Source: Fuerstiella sp. (GTDB taxonomy: Bacteria > Planctomycetota > Planctomycetia > Planctomycetales > Planctomycetaceae). Taken from it: a stretch of DNA of 64,000 nt. This document shows positions 49,570 through 58,906 of this stretch, in pieces (the stretch's first letter is position 1; each line of letters starts with the position of its first letter). Under the pieces are notes generated by a model. It ran no database searches. It saw only the letters and a program-made list of their open reading frames with translations, and had not been told where the DNA came from. The position numbers and the translations under genes were made by a program. The stretch covers positions 84,447 to 148,446 of the forward strand of contig JAKVAY010000037.1 in NCBI GenBank assembly GCA_022447185.1. The letters run 5' to 3'.

Positions 49570-49860
49570 ATGAAACGTCTGATTGGAACCATCTGTTTGA
49601 TTGCAGCCACGACAATGGCCGTTGGCGGAGACGAAAGCCAGGCCCATAACCGTGGGCGTCGAGTAAAATCCACTGGCATTCGGCGAGGATCTGTCAATCG
49701 CGGCTCTGAAGCTCGCCGGGGGAGAGCATCCAGATTCACGCGGACCGTAAGTTCTCTGATATCGGGACCCGGGTTGGGTGCAGATGTCGTCGTTCTGAAT
49801 TTGGAACCGCACGCGACTATTCTGCTCAGTCGTCGTAGCCCATGGCCGCCCGACGACTGA
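49570..49860 (+). CDS. small basic secreted protein
   Basis: A 96-residue protein with a good signal peptide (MKRLIGTICLIAATTMAVGG) followed by an Arg/Gly/Ser-rich basic segment and a hydrophobic tail. GGGAGAA is about eight bases upstream of the ATG, a strong site. The last eleven codons run into a GC-rich patch that encodes another frame on the opposite strand, so its natural 3' end may have been replaced. Function unknown. Confidence 0.55.
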   Translation: MKRLIGTICLIAATTMAVGGDESQAHNRGRRVKSTGIRRGSVNRGSEARRGRASRFTRTVSSLISGPGLGADVVVLNLEPHATILLSRRSPWPPDD

Positions 49861-50209
49861 ACATCGACGAGCGCAGGGTCTGAGCCACACTCTCTTCGGC
49901 GTGCACGTCCACGGTGGGCTGGGAGTAGAAGTTGTAGAAACGACTCGAGGCCGTGCCCCTCCTGCTCCGGGCGTCCTGCGCGGCGGCGACCTCCCAGGCC
50001 CTCTGGTCGTAATTGAAGGACTGCATGATCACGCGCCACTTTCCACCGCACCGTTCCATCACCGCTGTGCCGTAACCGGTGTGGGAGGGTGCATGCAGGA
50101 CGACCTTACCGTGTTCCGCGTAACTCCGGCCGTAGCTGTAGCGTGTGTCGCTGCGGGTCGGCTCGTGGAAGAAGCGAAAACTTTGCGTGTGCAACCTGTA
50201 CTGGTACAC
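49826..50209 (-). CDS. GC-rich reading frame of unknown function (start uncertain)
   Basis: A minus-strand frame whose third codon positions are almost all G or C (TAC, CAG, GAC, TTC, GTC, GCC), over a stretch that is about 64% GC by hand count (49861-50160), against about 53% around it. The encoded peptide (for example TGYGTAVMERCGGKWRVIMQ and SRFYNFYSQPTVDVHAEES) has normal protein composition. No ATG with a ribosome-binding site is present; GTG at 50209 is a guess, and the frame is open into the sulfatase gene. It overlaps the tail of the small secreted protein. This may be a transferred fragment or a native gene of unusual composition. Confidence 0.45.
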   Translation of the reverse strand: MYQYRLHTQSFRFFHEPTRSDTRYSYGRSYAEHGKVVLHAPSHTGYGTAVMERCGGKWRVIMQSFNYDQRAWEVAAAQDARSRRGTASSRFYNFYSQPTVDVHAEESVAQTLRSSMFSRRAAMGYDD

Positions 50210-50273
50210 AAAGTGGAACCACTGGTACCGGATACAGCCACTGAATAACGGCCACCAAGGCGGGTCAGTCCAA

Positions 50274-51701
50274 CTACTTGTAGCGTTCGGGGTCGTATCC
50301 GGCCTCCCGGCGTCTGAGGTCCAGCAATTTCCTGAGTCGATCCCGCTGGGCGGTATATTCCGGATTATTGGCGAGATTCGTGAACTCTCCCGGATCATTC
50401 TTTCGGTCAAACAACTCCTGGCCCTTACTTCCGAACCCCCAGTGGGTGTATCGCCATTCGTGAGTCCGAATTGATTCGCCTCCGCGGCGGCTGATGGTGA
50501 AAGCAACATTCTTGGTCCATGTATTTGTCGCAGGATTCCGAAGCAATGCTGTCAAACTATGCCCGTGGAGATTGGCGGGTGGGCTCAGTCCCGCGAGTTC
50601 GGCCAATGTTGGGTAGACATCGATTAATTCCGTGATGTGCTCGGTTGCCTGACCATGAACATCCGTCAGCCAGGGCACACTCAGAATGAACGGCACCCGG
50701 GTTGCTTCCTCGAACAGGTGTTGCTTTTGAAATTTGTTGTGATGCCCCAGCAGATAACCGTGATCGCTGGAGAAAACCACAATGGTGTTCTCTCGCAGCC
50801 CCAGTTCATCAAGGGCTTCCAGCACACGTCCGACCTGGGAGTCCATGTATGACACGCTCGCGTAGTAGGCTTCCAGCAGGCCCCTGTGCAGTTCCGGGGT
50901 GACACCATAACGAGAATTTGCCTTGTACTCTCGAATCACTCTCGGGACGTCGTCCAGGTCTCCGTCGGGAACAGTGGGAGCAATCATGGCATCACGATCA
51001 TAAAGTTCGAAGTATGCTGAAGGAGCAACCAATGGAACGTGCGGACGCACAAATCCGCACCCAAGAAAGAACGGTCGATTCCGATTGCGATTCAGGAATG
51101 CAATAGCGGCATCTGCTGCCATCCCATCGGCGTGCTCGAGATCGCCGGTGGATGCCTCCACTCCGGTGAAAGTTTGAGAGCCTTTATCTTTGGGAGACCA
51201 TTCCGTTCGAAGGCCAGGTGCATGCTGTTCCAGAGCCCGAACATTGACCGTTTCGTCCCAGGATAACGGATCGTCGTGATCTGCGGTCCCTGCGAGAATC
51301 TCGAAAGGAATACGCATATGGAAGATCTTACTGACGCGACCGACGTGATAACCGTTGTTGCGGAAGAGCTGCGACAGAGTCACGACATCCGGGATGTTGT
51401 TTCGAAGGTCACCACGATTACCAAGCATCCCGTTGGTATAGGGGTACAGGCCGGTCATCAGCGAAGCACGGGAAGCTCCGCAGACAGGATACTGGCAGTG
51501 CATGTTTTCGAAGCAGACACCCCGTTCGGCGAGCTCATCGAGGTGAGGCGTTTTACACTGCGGATGTCCGAAACCACTCAGCGACGTATTCAAATCGTCT
51601 GACATCAGTAGCAGAACATTGGGTTTGCGATCCGCGCCGTACAACAGCGGGCCAAATGTGATTGCAGCAAGGAACAGAGCGAACAGGGACTTCAGTACCA
51701 C
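50274..51701 (-). CDS. exported sulfatase (iduronate-2-sulfatase-like)
   Basis: About 475 residues, a type I sulfatase hydrolysing sulfate esters of polysaccharides, one of many typical of planctomycetes. The signal peptide (LFALFLAAITFGPLLYG) is followed by VLLLMSDDLN with the metal aspartates. The formylglycine motif is CGASRASLMTG at about residue 74, a CxAxR form, so it needs the maturase. GCGFVRPHVPLVAPSAYF and SSDHGYLLGHH complete the metal and substrate sites; both are usual in iduronate-2-sulfatase-like enzymes. GTG at 51701 gives the signal peptide directly with AGGA ten bases upstream; ATG at 51746 is an alternative. A decayed sulfatase lies just upstream. Confidence 0.95.
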   Translation of the reverse strand: MVLKSLFALFLAAITFGPLLYGADRKPNVLLLMSDDLNTSLSGFGHPQCKTPHLDELAERGVCFENMHCQYPVCGASRASLMTGLYPYTNGMLGNRGDLRNNIPDVVTLSQLFRNNGYHVGRVSKIFHMRIPFEILAGTADHDDPLSWDETVNVRALEQHAPGLRTEWSPKDKGSQTFTGVEASTGDLEHADGMAADAAIAFLNRNRNRPFFLGCGFVRPHVPLVAPSAYFELYDRDAMIAPTVPDGDLDDVPRVIREYKANSRYGVTPELHRGLLEAYYASVSYMDSQVGRVLEALDELGLRENTIVVFSSDHGYLLGHHNKFQKQHLFEEATRVPFILSVPWLTDVHGQATEHITELIDVYPTLAELAGLSPPANLHGHSLTALLRNPATNTWTKNVAFTISRRGGESIRTHEWRYTHWGFGSKGQELFDRKNDPGEFTNLANNPEYTAQRDRLRKLLDLRRREAGYDPERYK

Positions 51702-51788
51702 GGTCTTTTCATCCTGTCGTTTTTGAACGGTGAAACTCGTGACCATCTATCCGGCGATACGGTCAGTCCAACCAGCGAAACAGCGAAT

Positions 51789-52190
51789 TCAGTCTTTCAC
51801 CCACAGAGCCCGATCGTTTTCAGTAATTTCTGCATTCAGGTCCCGTATGCGTTCCCGGAGTGGCTGTACGGTTTCGGAATTGTTTTCGACCAGGTTATTC
51901 TGTTCACCGACGTCGAGTAACAGAACCTGTGGAGGTTGTCACCCGTGCTGATTTCCTGTTTTGGGGAACACGCAGTTTCTTCACAAGTGGCTTCCAGTTC
52001 TCCTGTCGAACCCCTCCAAGATCCCCTCGTGAAGTATAGTGTACAAATTCTGTTCGGATTGGGCCCAACGCTTCTCCCATCCACAGACCAGGCACATCTA
52101 TACCGTCAACTTTCCTGTCGGCGGGACGTGGCTTACCGGCTAATCGACGCAATGGTCGGAAAGACTTCGAGCTTTGATGTCGGATATTTT
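51789..52190 (-). pseudogene. decayed sulfatase gene, 3' part with two frameshifts
   Basis: On the minus strand three consecutive pieces in different frames match the C-terminal part of arylsulfatases: KLEVFPTIASISR, then RLAGKPRPADRKVDGIDV continuing to TEFVHYTSRGDLGGVRQENW, then PPQVLLLDVGEQNNLVEN continuing to RIRDLNAEITENDRALWV before the stop at 51789. The first joint is near 52140 (an early TAA in the first frame) and the second near 51930. The N-terminal catalytic half, including the formylglycine motif, is missing. It is next to an intact sulfatase on the same strand. Confidence 0.8.
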
Positions 52191-52589
52191 TTGTGTTGGC
52201 AAACATAGAAATCAGAAGCTGGACACCCGGAGAGAACAGCATCGTCCGGACACATAATCGTCAAACGTTTCCCCTGCCTGGGAAATTGAGCCGTCTCGAA
52301 GTCATTAGTTGGGTAAATCAACGTACCCAATGCCTCTGACGCGGTAATCACTCAAGGATTCTCAAACTCTGGTTTGTCTGGGCAGTTTCTCGTGCGTACA
52401 CTGTCAACCTTCTCTCGAACTGGTTCGACAAGAGTGTCAGGAGTTTTATTCTGCAGTTCAGATACTCGAGCTGCTGGCACACGCCGATTTAGACATCCAG
52501 TCTGAAGCTACATTCCGGAATAAGACTCTCAACCCTTTTCCTGTCGCCACCAGTTCGCGACATTCCTTTGTTTTCGCGAAATCGATGCG
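52191..52589. other. intergenic region upstream of ilvN
   Basis: May contain eroded sulfatase sequence at its left end and the ilvN promoter at its right. I see no attenuator-like leader peptide or T-run hairpin. Confidence 0.4.
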
Positions 52590-53126
52590 ATGAGACACGT
52601 GCTTTCTGCACTCGTGATGAATCAGCCCGGTGTGTTGGCTCAGATTTCCGGAATGCTGGCATCACGGGCATTCAACATCGACAGTCTGGCCGTAGGGGCA
52701 ACGGAGAATACTGAGTTCTCGCGGATTACCTTCGTGGTCAACGGCAACGAAAAGGTCCTCAATCAGGTCCGTAAACAGCTGGAAAAGCTGATCACAGTGG
52801 TCAAAGTCCAGGATTATCTTGGTGAGGATTTCGTTGAGCGAGATCTGATGCTGATCAAAGTGTCGACTTCAGGCAAACGGCTCAGCGAAGTTCGTGAACT
52901 GACTGAAATCTTCCGTGGACGAATCGTGGATGTCGGGGCAGAGCATGTGTTGATTGAGGTTTCCGGACGGGAAAGCAAGATCGAAGCCTTTATCGATCGA
53001 ACGCGGGACTTTGGAATTCTCGAAATGGTGCGTACAGGACGCGTGGCTGTGCTGCGTGAAGACACCATCACACAGGATCTGCCGCCGGATGTCGTTCCGG
53101 GTTCAAGCAGTCTGACCACCTCGTAG
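52590..53126 (+). CDS. ilvN: acetolactate synthase small (regulatory) subunit
   Basis: A 178-residue regulatory subunit of acetohydroxyacid synthase. Residues 1-75 form an ACT domain (LVMNQPGVLAQISGMLASRAFNIDSL), which binds branched-chain amino acids for feedback inhibition; the C-terminal half holds the second conserved domain (RDLMLIKVST and FGILEMVRTGRVAVLR). Length is slightly above average. No ilvB (catalytic subunit) is near, and the ATG has no recognisable ribosome-binding site. ilvC follows after about 240 bp. Confidence 0.95.
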   Translation: MRHVLSALVMNQPGVLAQISGMLASRAFNIDSLAVGATENTEFSRITFVVNGNEKVLNQVRKQLEKLITVVKVQDYLGEDFVERDLMLIKVSTSGKRLSEVRELTEIFRGRIVDVGAEHVLIEVSGRESKIEAFIDRTRDFGILEMVRTGRVAVLREDTITQDLPPDVVPGSSSLTTS

Positions 53127-53364
53127 CGGCCTGGACTGACGAATTGCTGCGGAAAGGATGGGGGTACTTTTTTATTCCGGGATGGTTCACATTTGACAAA
53201 ACCCAGTAGCGCTGGCCTCTGCCCGGTCCTTCAGGATCGAGTGGAAATGTTTGCCGTCTCTTTCACTGTTGACTCTAAGTTATCAAATTTCACGAATTTC
53301 AATTCTCTTCACTGGTTGAGGCGCATTGCCACACGACCGCTCATCACAACAGGAATAACAAACG

Positions 53365-54369
53365 ATGGCTGCCAAAGTTTACTATGACGACGACGCTGAT
53401 CTAAGTCTGCTCAAAGACAAGACAATCGCAATTCTGGGCTACGGAAGCCAGGGACATGCTCAGGCTCAGAATCTTCGGGACAGTGGCTGCAATGTTGTTG
53501 TTGGTCAACGCCCCGGCAGCGCGAATTTTGATCTGGCCGTAAGTCACGGTTTTGAACCAATGTCTGCTGCGGATGCTTCCGCCGCCGGTGATCTGGTGAA
53601 TATCCTGCTGCCCGACGAAGTTCAGGGAGATATCTACAAAAATGACATAAAGCCGAACCTGCAGCCCGGCAACATTCTGATGTGCAGTCATGGTTTCAAT
53701 ATTCATTTTGGCCAGGTGGTACCACCGGAAGGCGTTGATGCTGCATTGGTCGCCCCCAAGGGGCCAGGACACCTCGTTCGCACCGAATACGAGCGAGGCG
53801 GCGGTGTCCCCAGTCTCATCGCTCTCAGCGATGGCGCATCAGAATCCACCCGGCAGCTGTCTCTGGCCTATTCCAAAGGAATCGGCGGAACTCGTGGTGG
53901 CGTCATTGAAACAACATTTGCTGAAGAAACGGAGACAGATCTATTCGGTGAGCAGGTTGTTCTGTGCGGTGGCGTGAGTGAACTCGTGAAGGCCGGATTC
54001 GACACACTGGTGGAAGCTGGTTACCAGCCTGAAATGGCTTACTTCGAATGTATGCATGAACTCAAACTGATTGTCGACCTGTTTTATCAGGGCGGACTCA
54101 ACTACATGCGATACAGTGTGTCGAACACCGCTGAGTACGGCGACTATTCAAGTGGCAAACGTATCGTCACCGACGAAACACGAACCGAGATGAAGAAGAT
54201 TCTGGCTGAAATTCAATCAGGTACGTTTGCACGCAACTGGCTGCTGGAAAACAAAGCCGGCCAGCCGGAGTTCTTTGCCACACGTCGACGCGAACGAATG
54301 CACGAAGTCGAAGAAGTTGGACGACAGTTGCGTCGCATGATGAGCTGGATCGATTCAAAAGAAGTCTGA
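53365..54369 (+). CDS. ilvC: ketol-acid reductoisomerase
   Basis: A 334-residue class I enzyme that converts acetolactate to dihydroxyisovalerate with NADPH in branched-chain amino-acid synthesis. The Rossmann motif [16 protein letters not shown] is at residues 18-33. [27 protein letters not shown] with the metal-binding Asp/Glu residues, and the C-terminal metal ligands in [12 protein letters not shown] are present. GGAA lies nine bases upstream of the ATG. It follows ilvN, giving the usual order. Confidence 0.97.
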   Translation: MAAKVYYDDDADLSLLKDKTIAILGYGSQGHAQAQNLRDSGCNVVVGQRPGSANFDLAVSHGFEPMSAADASAAGDLVNILLPDEVQGDIYKNDIKPNLQPGNILMCSHGFNIHFGQVVPPEGVDAALVAPKGPGHLVRTEYERGGGVPSLIALSDGASESTRQLSLAYSKGIGGTRGGVIETTFAEETETDLFGEQVVLCGGVSELVKAGFDTLVEAGYQPEMAYFECMHELKLIVDLFYQGGLNYMRYSVSNTAEYGDYSSGKRIVTDETRTEMKKILAEIQSGTFARNWLLENKAGQPEFFATRRRERMHEVEEVGRQLRRMMSWIDSKEV

Positions 54370-54869
54370 CCGGCAGGACGTCGGAAGCTTCTGCGATGAC
54401 GAATGAGATTCGGTCGTGGGAACCGGCCTGAGGTGCCCGCTCTGCTGACAGCAGTTATTTTGTGGTCCTGTCTGGATTCCTGGGATTTATAACATTCGGA
54501 CTGTTCACAATTCGTGACAGTGGCTGGCACGACAAACTTTACGCAATTCAACGAGTATCTGTTCAGTACTAACACCGACCAGAACAGATCTCCTTAGCGT
54601 TTCTGAGTACCGTACGCCGCAATGAATGCCGGACAAAAATCTTCCCTTGTTTGACGAATCAGCAGGCGAATGCCGAGCAGTCACCACTGCTGCAGAACTT
54701 CTGACGGTTTCAAAACTTTGCGACAGAAGGCTGGATGAACCGGCCACACGGGGTGACCGTTATCCGATTTCGAACCGTGACCGTTTTTATCAGGAATGGT
54801 TTCCGGTCAGCGACGTCGTCATTGAACGGCAACAGCCACGGTCAATAGCGGCCCCCATGAATAGATCGG
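54370..54869. other. convergent intergenic region, no gene seen
   Basis: Between ilvC (plus) and pyrC (minus), both ending here. Frames on each strand lack starts or familiar sequence. Confidence 0.5.
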
Positions 54870-56177
54870 TTATCTGTCGTAAAGGACTTCCTGCCCTCGG
54901 ATCTCCGTGTTGACTTTGCCATTGACGAAGACTGTCCGACCCATCACCCAGGTGCGGACCGGCTGTCCCGTCAGTGTCACTCCATCCCAGGGACTCCAGC
55001 CACATTTCGTGAGTTGGTCTTCGTTTCGGATCGTATGTCGTTTGTGCATGTCCACCAGGACCAGGTCTGCGTCGAATCCCTGCTGGATGCGCCCCTTATT
55101 GCTGATGTTCCAGACTCCGGCGGGTGATTCACACATCCATTGAACAACCTGCTCCAGAGTACATCGACCCTGATTAACTGAATTCAGCATCAATGCGAGC
55201 GAGTTTTCGACAGCCGGCAGTCCGGACGGAGACTGCGGATAGGGTCTACTCTTTTCTTCCAGCGTATGAGGTGCATGATCCGTGGCGATGACGTTAATGC
55301 TGCCGTCCCGCAGCGCTTCCCACAGCGCTGTACAATCGTCCGCAGTCTTGATGGAAGGATTCATCTGAACCAGTGATCCCAGACGTTCGTAGTCGTCAAC
55401 ACTGAACAGCAGATGATGAGGACATGCTTCGGCTGTGATGAGGTCGCTGGTCGTACGAAGAAATTCAGCTTCCTGAGCGGTCGAGACATGCAGAACATGA
55501 AAACGATGCTGATGACGTTCGGCCAGGTCGACGGCACGCCTGGTCGAAACAAGGGCTGCGTTGTGGTCCCGGATCCGGCTGTGGTCGGCAAGTTGCGGAT
55601 TGCTGCCGATCCGCTCGGTATTAGCCCGGATCGTCGTCTCATCCTCGCAGTGTGCACAGATGGGGAGTTGTGTTTCCGCAAAAATTCGTTCCAGCGCCTC
55701 CTGTTGATCAACCAGCAGATCACCTGTACTCGATCCAATAAAAATCTTAATTCCCGGAGTTCGTGACGCCTGCTGAAGTACTTCGACGTTGTCAACAGTT
55801 GCTCCCACGTAAAATCCGTAGTTCACAACACACTTCGTGGAAGCGAGCTGCAGTTTGGCGTCTAGTGCTTCCAGAGTAATTGTGGCCGGCTTGGTATTCG
55901 GCATCTCCAGAAATGTTGTAATACCACCCTTTGCACACGCCTGGCTGCCCGTGGAAAGATCTTCCTTATGCGTCGATCCCGGATCACGAAAGTGAACCTG
56001 ATCGTCGATGACACCGGGGATCAAATGTAATCCAGTGGCGTCCACGATGTCGTCTGCACCAGGAACGCTGCCAGGGTCAGCAATCTGTGTGATGTGTTGG
56101 TCATCAAGCACGACATCAGCGCTGGAAATTCCCTGCGGCAGAACAACAGCTGCGTTTCGGATGAGAGTGGTGGACAT
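54870..56177 (-). CDS. pyrC: dihydroorotase (class I type)
   Basis: A 435-residue amidohydrolase-fold protein of pyrimidine synthesis. The first metal motif, normally DxHVHFRxPG, reads [11 protein letters not shown] here, so the first His of HxH is Gln. Other catalytic blocks are intact: [10 protein letters not shown] with the metal His, [12 protein letters not shown], and [13 protein letters not shown] with the catalytic Asp. This DQVH variant occurs in a subset of bacterial dihydroorotases, and the replacement may change the metal site. GGGGAA precedes the ATG at 56177 by about five to nine bases. It is 59 bp downstream of trpS on the same strand. Confidence 0.88.
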   Translation of the reverse strand: MSTTLIRNAAVVLPQGISSADVVLDDQHITQIADPGSVPGADDIVDATGLHLIPGVIDDQVHFRDPGSTHKEDLSTGSQACAKGGITTFLEMPNTKPATITLEALDAKLQLASTKCVVNYGFYVGATVDNVEVLQQASRTPGIKIFIGSSTGDLLVDQQEALERIFAETQLPICAHCEDETTIRANTERIGSNPQLADHSRIRDHNAALVSTRRAVDLAERHQHRFHVLHVSTAQEAEFLRTTSDLITAEACPHHLLFSVDDYERLGSLVQMNPSIKTADDCTALWEALRDGSINVIATDHAPHTLEEKSRPYPQSPSGLPAVENSLALMLNSVNQGRCTLEQVVQWMCESPAGVWNISNKGRIQQGFDADLVLVDMHKRHTIRNEDQLTKCGWSPWDGVTLTGQPVRTWVMGRTVFVNGKVNTEIRGQEVLYDR

Positions 56178-56236
56178 AGAGTTCCCCAGACTGTTTTGCG
56201 TGGGTTCACGAAATACGCGGAAGCAGTGCACGAGTA

Positions 56237-57208
56237 CTACAAAAAGCAACTCAAACCGCAGGCATGTTTGGCACGGTCAACGACTTCCCGAGCCCTGGCC
56301 CGTGCGGTCGCAGCACCGGACTTCAGGATGTCTTTCACATCGTCAGGCCGTTTTTTCAGATCATCACGCCGCTCAAACGCTGCAGCGAAATACTCCATCG
56401 CTGACTCGTAAAGCAGTCCTTTTGCATCGCCGTATCCCATTCCACCTTCCCGGTAACGATCAGCAAGTTGGGTCTGTTCTTCCGGTGATGCGAAGAGCCG
56501 ATACAGATCGAAGACTGCACACCGGTCCGGATCCTTGGGATCTTCAACAGGAGTGGAGTCGGTACGAATGCGATTGATCAGCTTCTTCAGCCGTTTGGGA
56601 GTTTCGAAAATCGGAATTGTATTGTTGTAACTTTTCGACATCTTTTCACCGTCCGTCCCGGGCACCTTCGCAGAGGAATCAAGGACATGAGGTGCTGGCA
56701 GGACAAAGGTTTCTCCGAAAAGAGAGTTGAATCGTTTCGCAATATCGCGTGTGACTTCCAGGTGCTGGATTTGATCAGCTCCCACAGGCACAACTTCACT
56801 GTCGTAAATCAGTATGTCCGATGCCATTAACACCGGATAGGTAAACAGTCCGGCATCCGCCGCGATACCTCTTTCCTTCTTGTCCTTGTAGGACACACAT
56901 TTTTCGAGCAGGTGCATCTGGGTAATCGTCAGCAACAACCACGTCAATTCGGTGACCTCAGGAACATCCGACTGACGGAAGAGCGTTGCCTTTTCCGGCT
57001 CAAGACCCAGCGCCAACAAGTCCAGAGCAGCATCGGCCGAGTTTTGAGCCAGTGTGGCAGAATCGCGAATCGTTGTGAGAGCATGCAGATCGGCAATGAA
57101 GTAAAATGCCTGTTCATTCCCCTGAAGAGCGATGTACTGCTGGATTGCTCCAAAGTAGTTGCCCCAGTGAGGTAATCCCGTTGGCTGAATACCGGAAAGA
57201 ACTTTCAT
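56237..57208 (-). CDS. trpS: tryptophanyl-tRNA synthetase
   Basis: A 323-residue class I synthetase charging tRNA-Trp. [17 protein letters not shown] contains the HIGH-type signature (PHWGN) and [13 protein letters not shown] the KMSKS loop. [22 protein letters not shown] is the tryptophan- and tRNA-binding segment. The length is typical of bacterial TrpRS. The start ATG at 57208 gives the usual N-terminus [11 protein letters not shown]. pyrC follows 59 bp downstream. Confidence 0.97.
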   Translation of the reverse strand: MKVLSGIQPTGLPHWGNYFGAIQQYIALQGNEQAFYFIADLHALTTIRDSATLAQNSADAALDLLALGLEPEKATLFRQSDVPEVTELTWLLLTITQMHLLEKCVSYKDKKERGIAADAGLFTYPVLMASDILIYDSEVVPVGADQIQHLEVTRDIAKRFNSLFGETFVLPAPHVLDSSAKVPGTDGEKMSKSYNNTIPIFETPKRLKKLINRIRTDSTPVEDPKDPDRCAVFDLYRLFASPEEQTQLADRYREGGMGYGDAKGLLYESAMEYFAAAFERRDDLKKRPDDVKDILKSGAATARARAREVVDRAKHACGLSCFL

Positions 57209-57584
57209 GACTTTGAAGAGTTTCCTGTCAGGCAGGCCCGTTCATAACCACGACTGACGATGGCTTAAGGAACTCGGAGAAAATGATTCCCCTTCCAGTT
57301 CGAACAATAACACAGTCAACATTGTGTGTCTTCACAAACCGATGTCTCTGATTCATCATGCAAAACTGGCACAGTATCCACTGATCGGCAACACTTCGGA
57401 ACATTGACCTGTTGATGTTGTCACGTTTTCAAAGCGAGAGTATGCCATACCAGTCTCCTGGAGTCGCCATCGTTTCCTCAGAACTGTCGCTGGATCCGCT
57501 GATCTAAAAGATAATACCATCAAAGGATTTCTGACGGCAGTCGTCGATAATCGGAGTCGTGCCGTTCACCCAAAGGGATGACTG
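57209..57584. other. divergent intergenic region
   Basis: Lies between trpS (minus) and the UbiA-family gene (plus). Promoters for both are expected; no gene or strong structure is visible. Confidence 0.5.
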
Positions 57585-58511
57585 ATGCTGAACTGGCTGC
57601 AGTTGCTGCGAATTCCCACAGTGTTCACGGCACTGGCTGACGTGTTGTGTGGTTACTTTCTTGGCGCCGCACATGAATCGACAACGGCACCGAACGCTGT
57701 GGTGCTCTTGTGTCTGCTGATCAGCAGTGCCGGACTGTATCTGGGCGGCATGGTTCTTAACGATGTCTTTGACGCAAAACTGGATGCTGTCGAACGACCG
57801 GAACGGCCTGTCCCAGACGGAAGGATTTCTCTGTTTTGTGCAGCAGTCGCCGGGACAATACTGATGATCACCGGCCTGCTTACCTCCGCGGGTGCGTGGC
57901 TGGCCGCCGGTCGTACGGGACAAAGCCTGTATGTCGCCTGTCTGATTGCCACTGCTGTTCTGTTGTATGATGCCTTTCTGAAATCGACATGGGCTGGTCC
58001 CGCGGGCATGGCAGGATGTCGATTTCTGAACCTGTCACTGGGGGCCAGTACTGCCGTGAGTGATACCGGCATAGCCATGGCATGGGAACTTCCGGTCCTG
58101 GGAGCATCGACAGGTCTGGCGGTGTACATCATCGGCGTGACCTGGTTCGCCCGAAACGAGGCTGGCAACGCGTCACGATCCGGGCTGATTGCCGGTCTCA
58201 TCGTGGCTACAACAGGTGTCTGCCTGAGTGCTGGCGCGGTTCTATTGGCTCAAAAGGACCCGACCACTGTATGGGCGGCACTGCTGCAGTTCACACTCAT
58301 TGCCGGAGTAACGGTTGTGCGAGGCATTACTGCAATCCGCGACGGTCAATCGCCAATCCTGCAAAGAACGGTGGGCAGGATGCTGCTTTGGATTATTGTG
58401 CTGGATGCGGTCGTCGTGTTTGCATCTACGGGCAGCGTCTTTCTCGAAGGAATCATCCTGCTGCTGGTCATACCCGCTATCGTACTCCGCAGATGGATAC
58501 CAATGTCGTAA
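57585..58511 (+). CDS. UbiA-family prenyltransferase (EboC-like)
   Basis: A 308-residue integral membrane prenyltransferase with about eight or nine membrane segments. The first aspartate motif NDVFDAKLDAVERPERP is at about residue 63, the metal- and diphosphate-binding loop; the second loop, YDAFLKSTWAG, keeps only one Asp, as in EboC-like members. Such proteins attach an isoprenoid chain to an aromatic or other acceptor. Substrate unknown: UbiA, MenA and EboC groups are all possible. AGGGA lies about eight bases upstream of the ATG. The gene is alone. Confidence 0.88.
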   Translation: MLNWLQLLRIPTVFTALADVLCGYFLGAAHESTTAPNAVVLLCLLISSAGLYLGGMVLNDVFDAKLDAVERPERPVPDGRISLFCAAVAGTILMITGLLTSAGAWLAAGRTGQSLYVACLIATAVLLYDAFLKSTWAGPAGMAGCRFLNLSLGASTAVSDTGIAMAWELPVLGASTGLAVYIIGVTWFARNEAGNASRSGLIAGLIVATTGVCLSAGAVLLAQKDPTTVWAALLQFTLIAGVTVVRGITAIRDGQSPILQRTVGRMLLWIIVLDAVVVFASTGSVFLEGIILLLVIPAIVLRRWIPMS

Positions 58512-58906
58512 CTGCTAATGACTCAATACAAACACCCGTTATACACAGTTCGCACAGCAAATCTGCCGAATTCAACTGACTCATCAGGCACAACAGCGAC
58601 TGGATATTTTACTGAATGTGGTCAGAACTCGCCTGCAACTGATAGTGATCAATGATCTCCGCTCTTTAACTGACCCGTCGTTCTTGAGGGGTCGGCGATT
58701 CTTTTTCCAATTCCACAGCGTCATTGACTTCATGGTCCCTCGTGGTGATTCGTTCATGACCTGGTTGATGCCGATCCGGGTCACTGATTTCGATATGCGG
58801 AATGCTGCGAGCGGCACTAGAAGAGTCACTCGCTGAATATCAGCCGTCGAGGTCTTCTGCCGACAACAGTCCAATTCCAAGAATCCAACGCGGTGAAAAT
58901 CCAGAA
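58512..58906. other. region after xseA with a possible decayed frame, no xseB
   Basis: Convergent region between the UbiA-family gene and xseA. On the minus strand, 58666-58906, one frame reads like protein (SPRWILGIGLLSAEDLDG, then after an in-frame TGA at 58840-58842, SIPHIEISDPDRHQPGHER and on to a TAA at 58666-58668). It has no start codon and does not look like XseB. It is perhaps a decayed gene. Confidence 0.35.

Noticed and set aside
53150-53180. T-run between ilvN and ilvC as a terminator
   Set aside because: The six T residues are not preceded by a stable hairpin.
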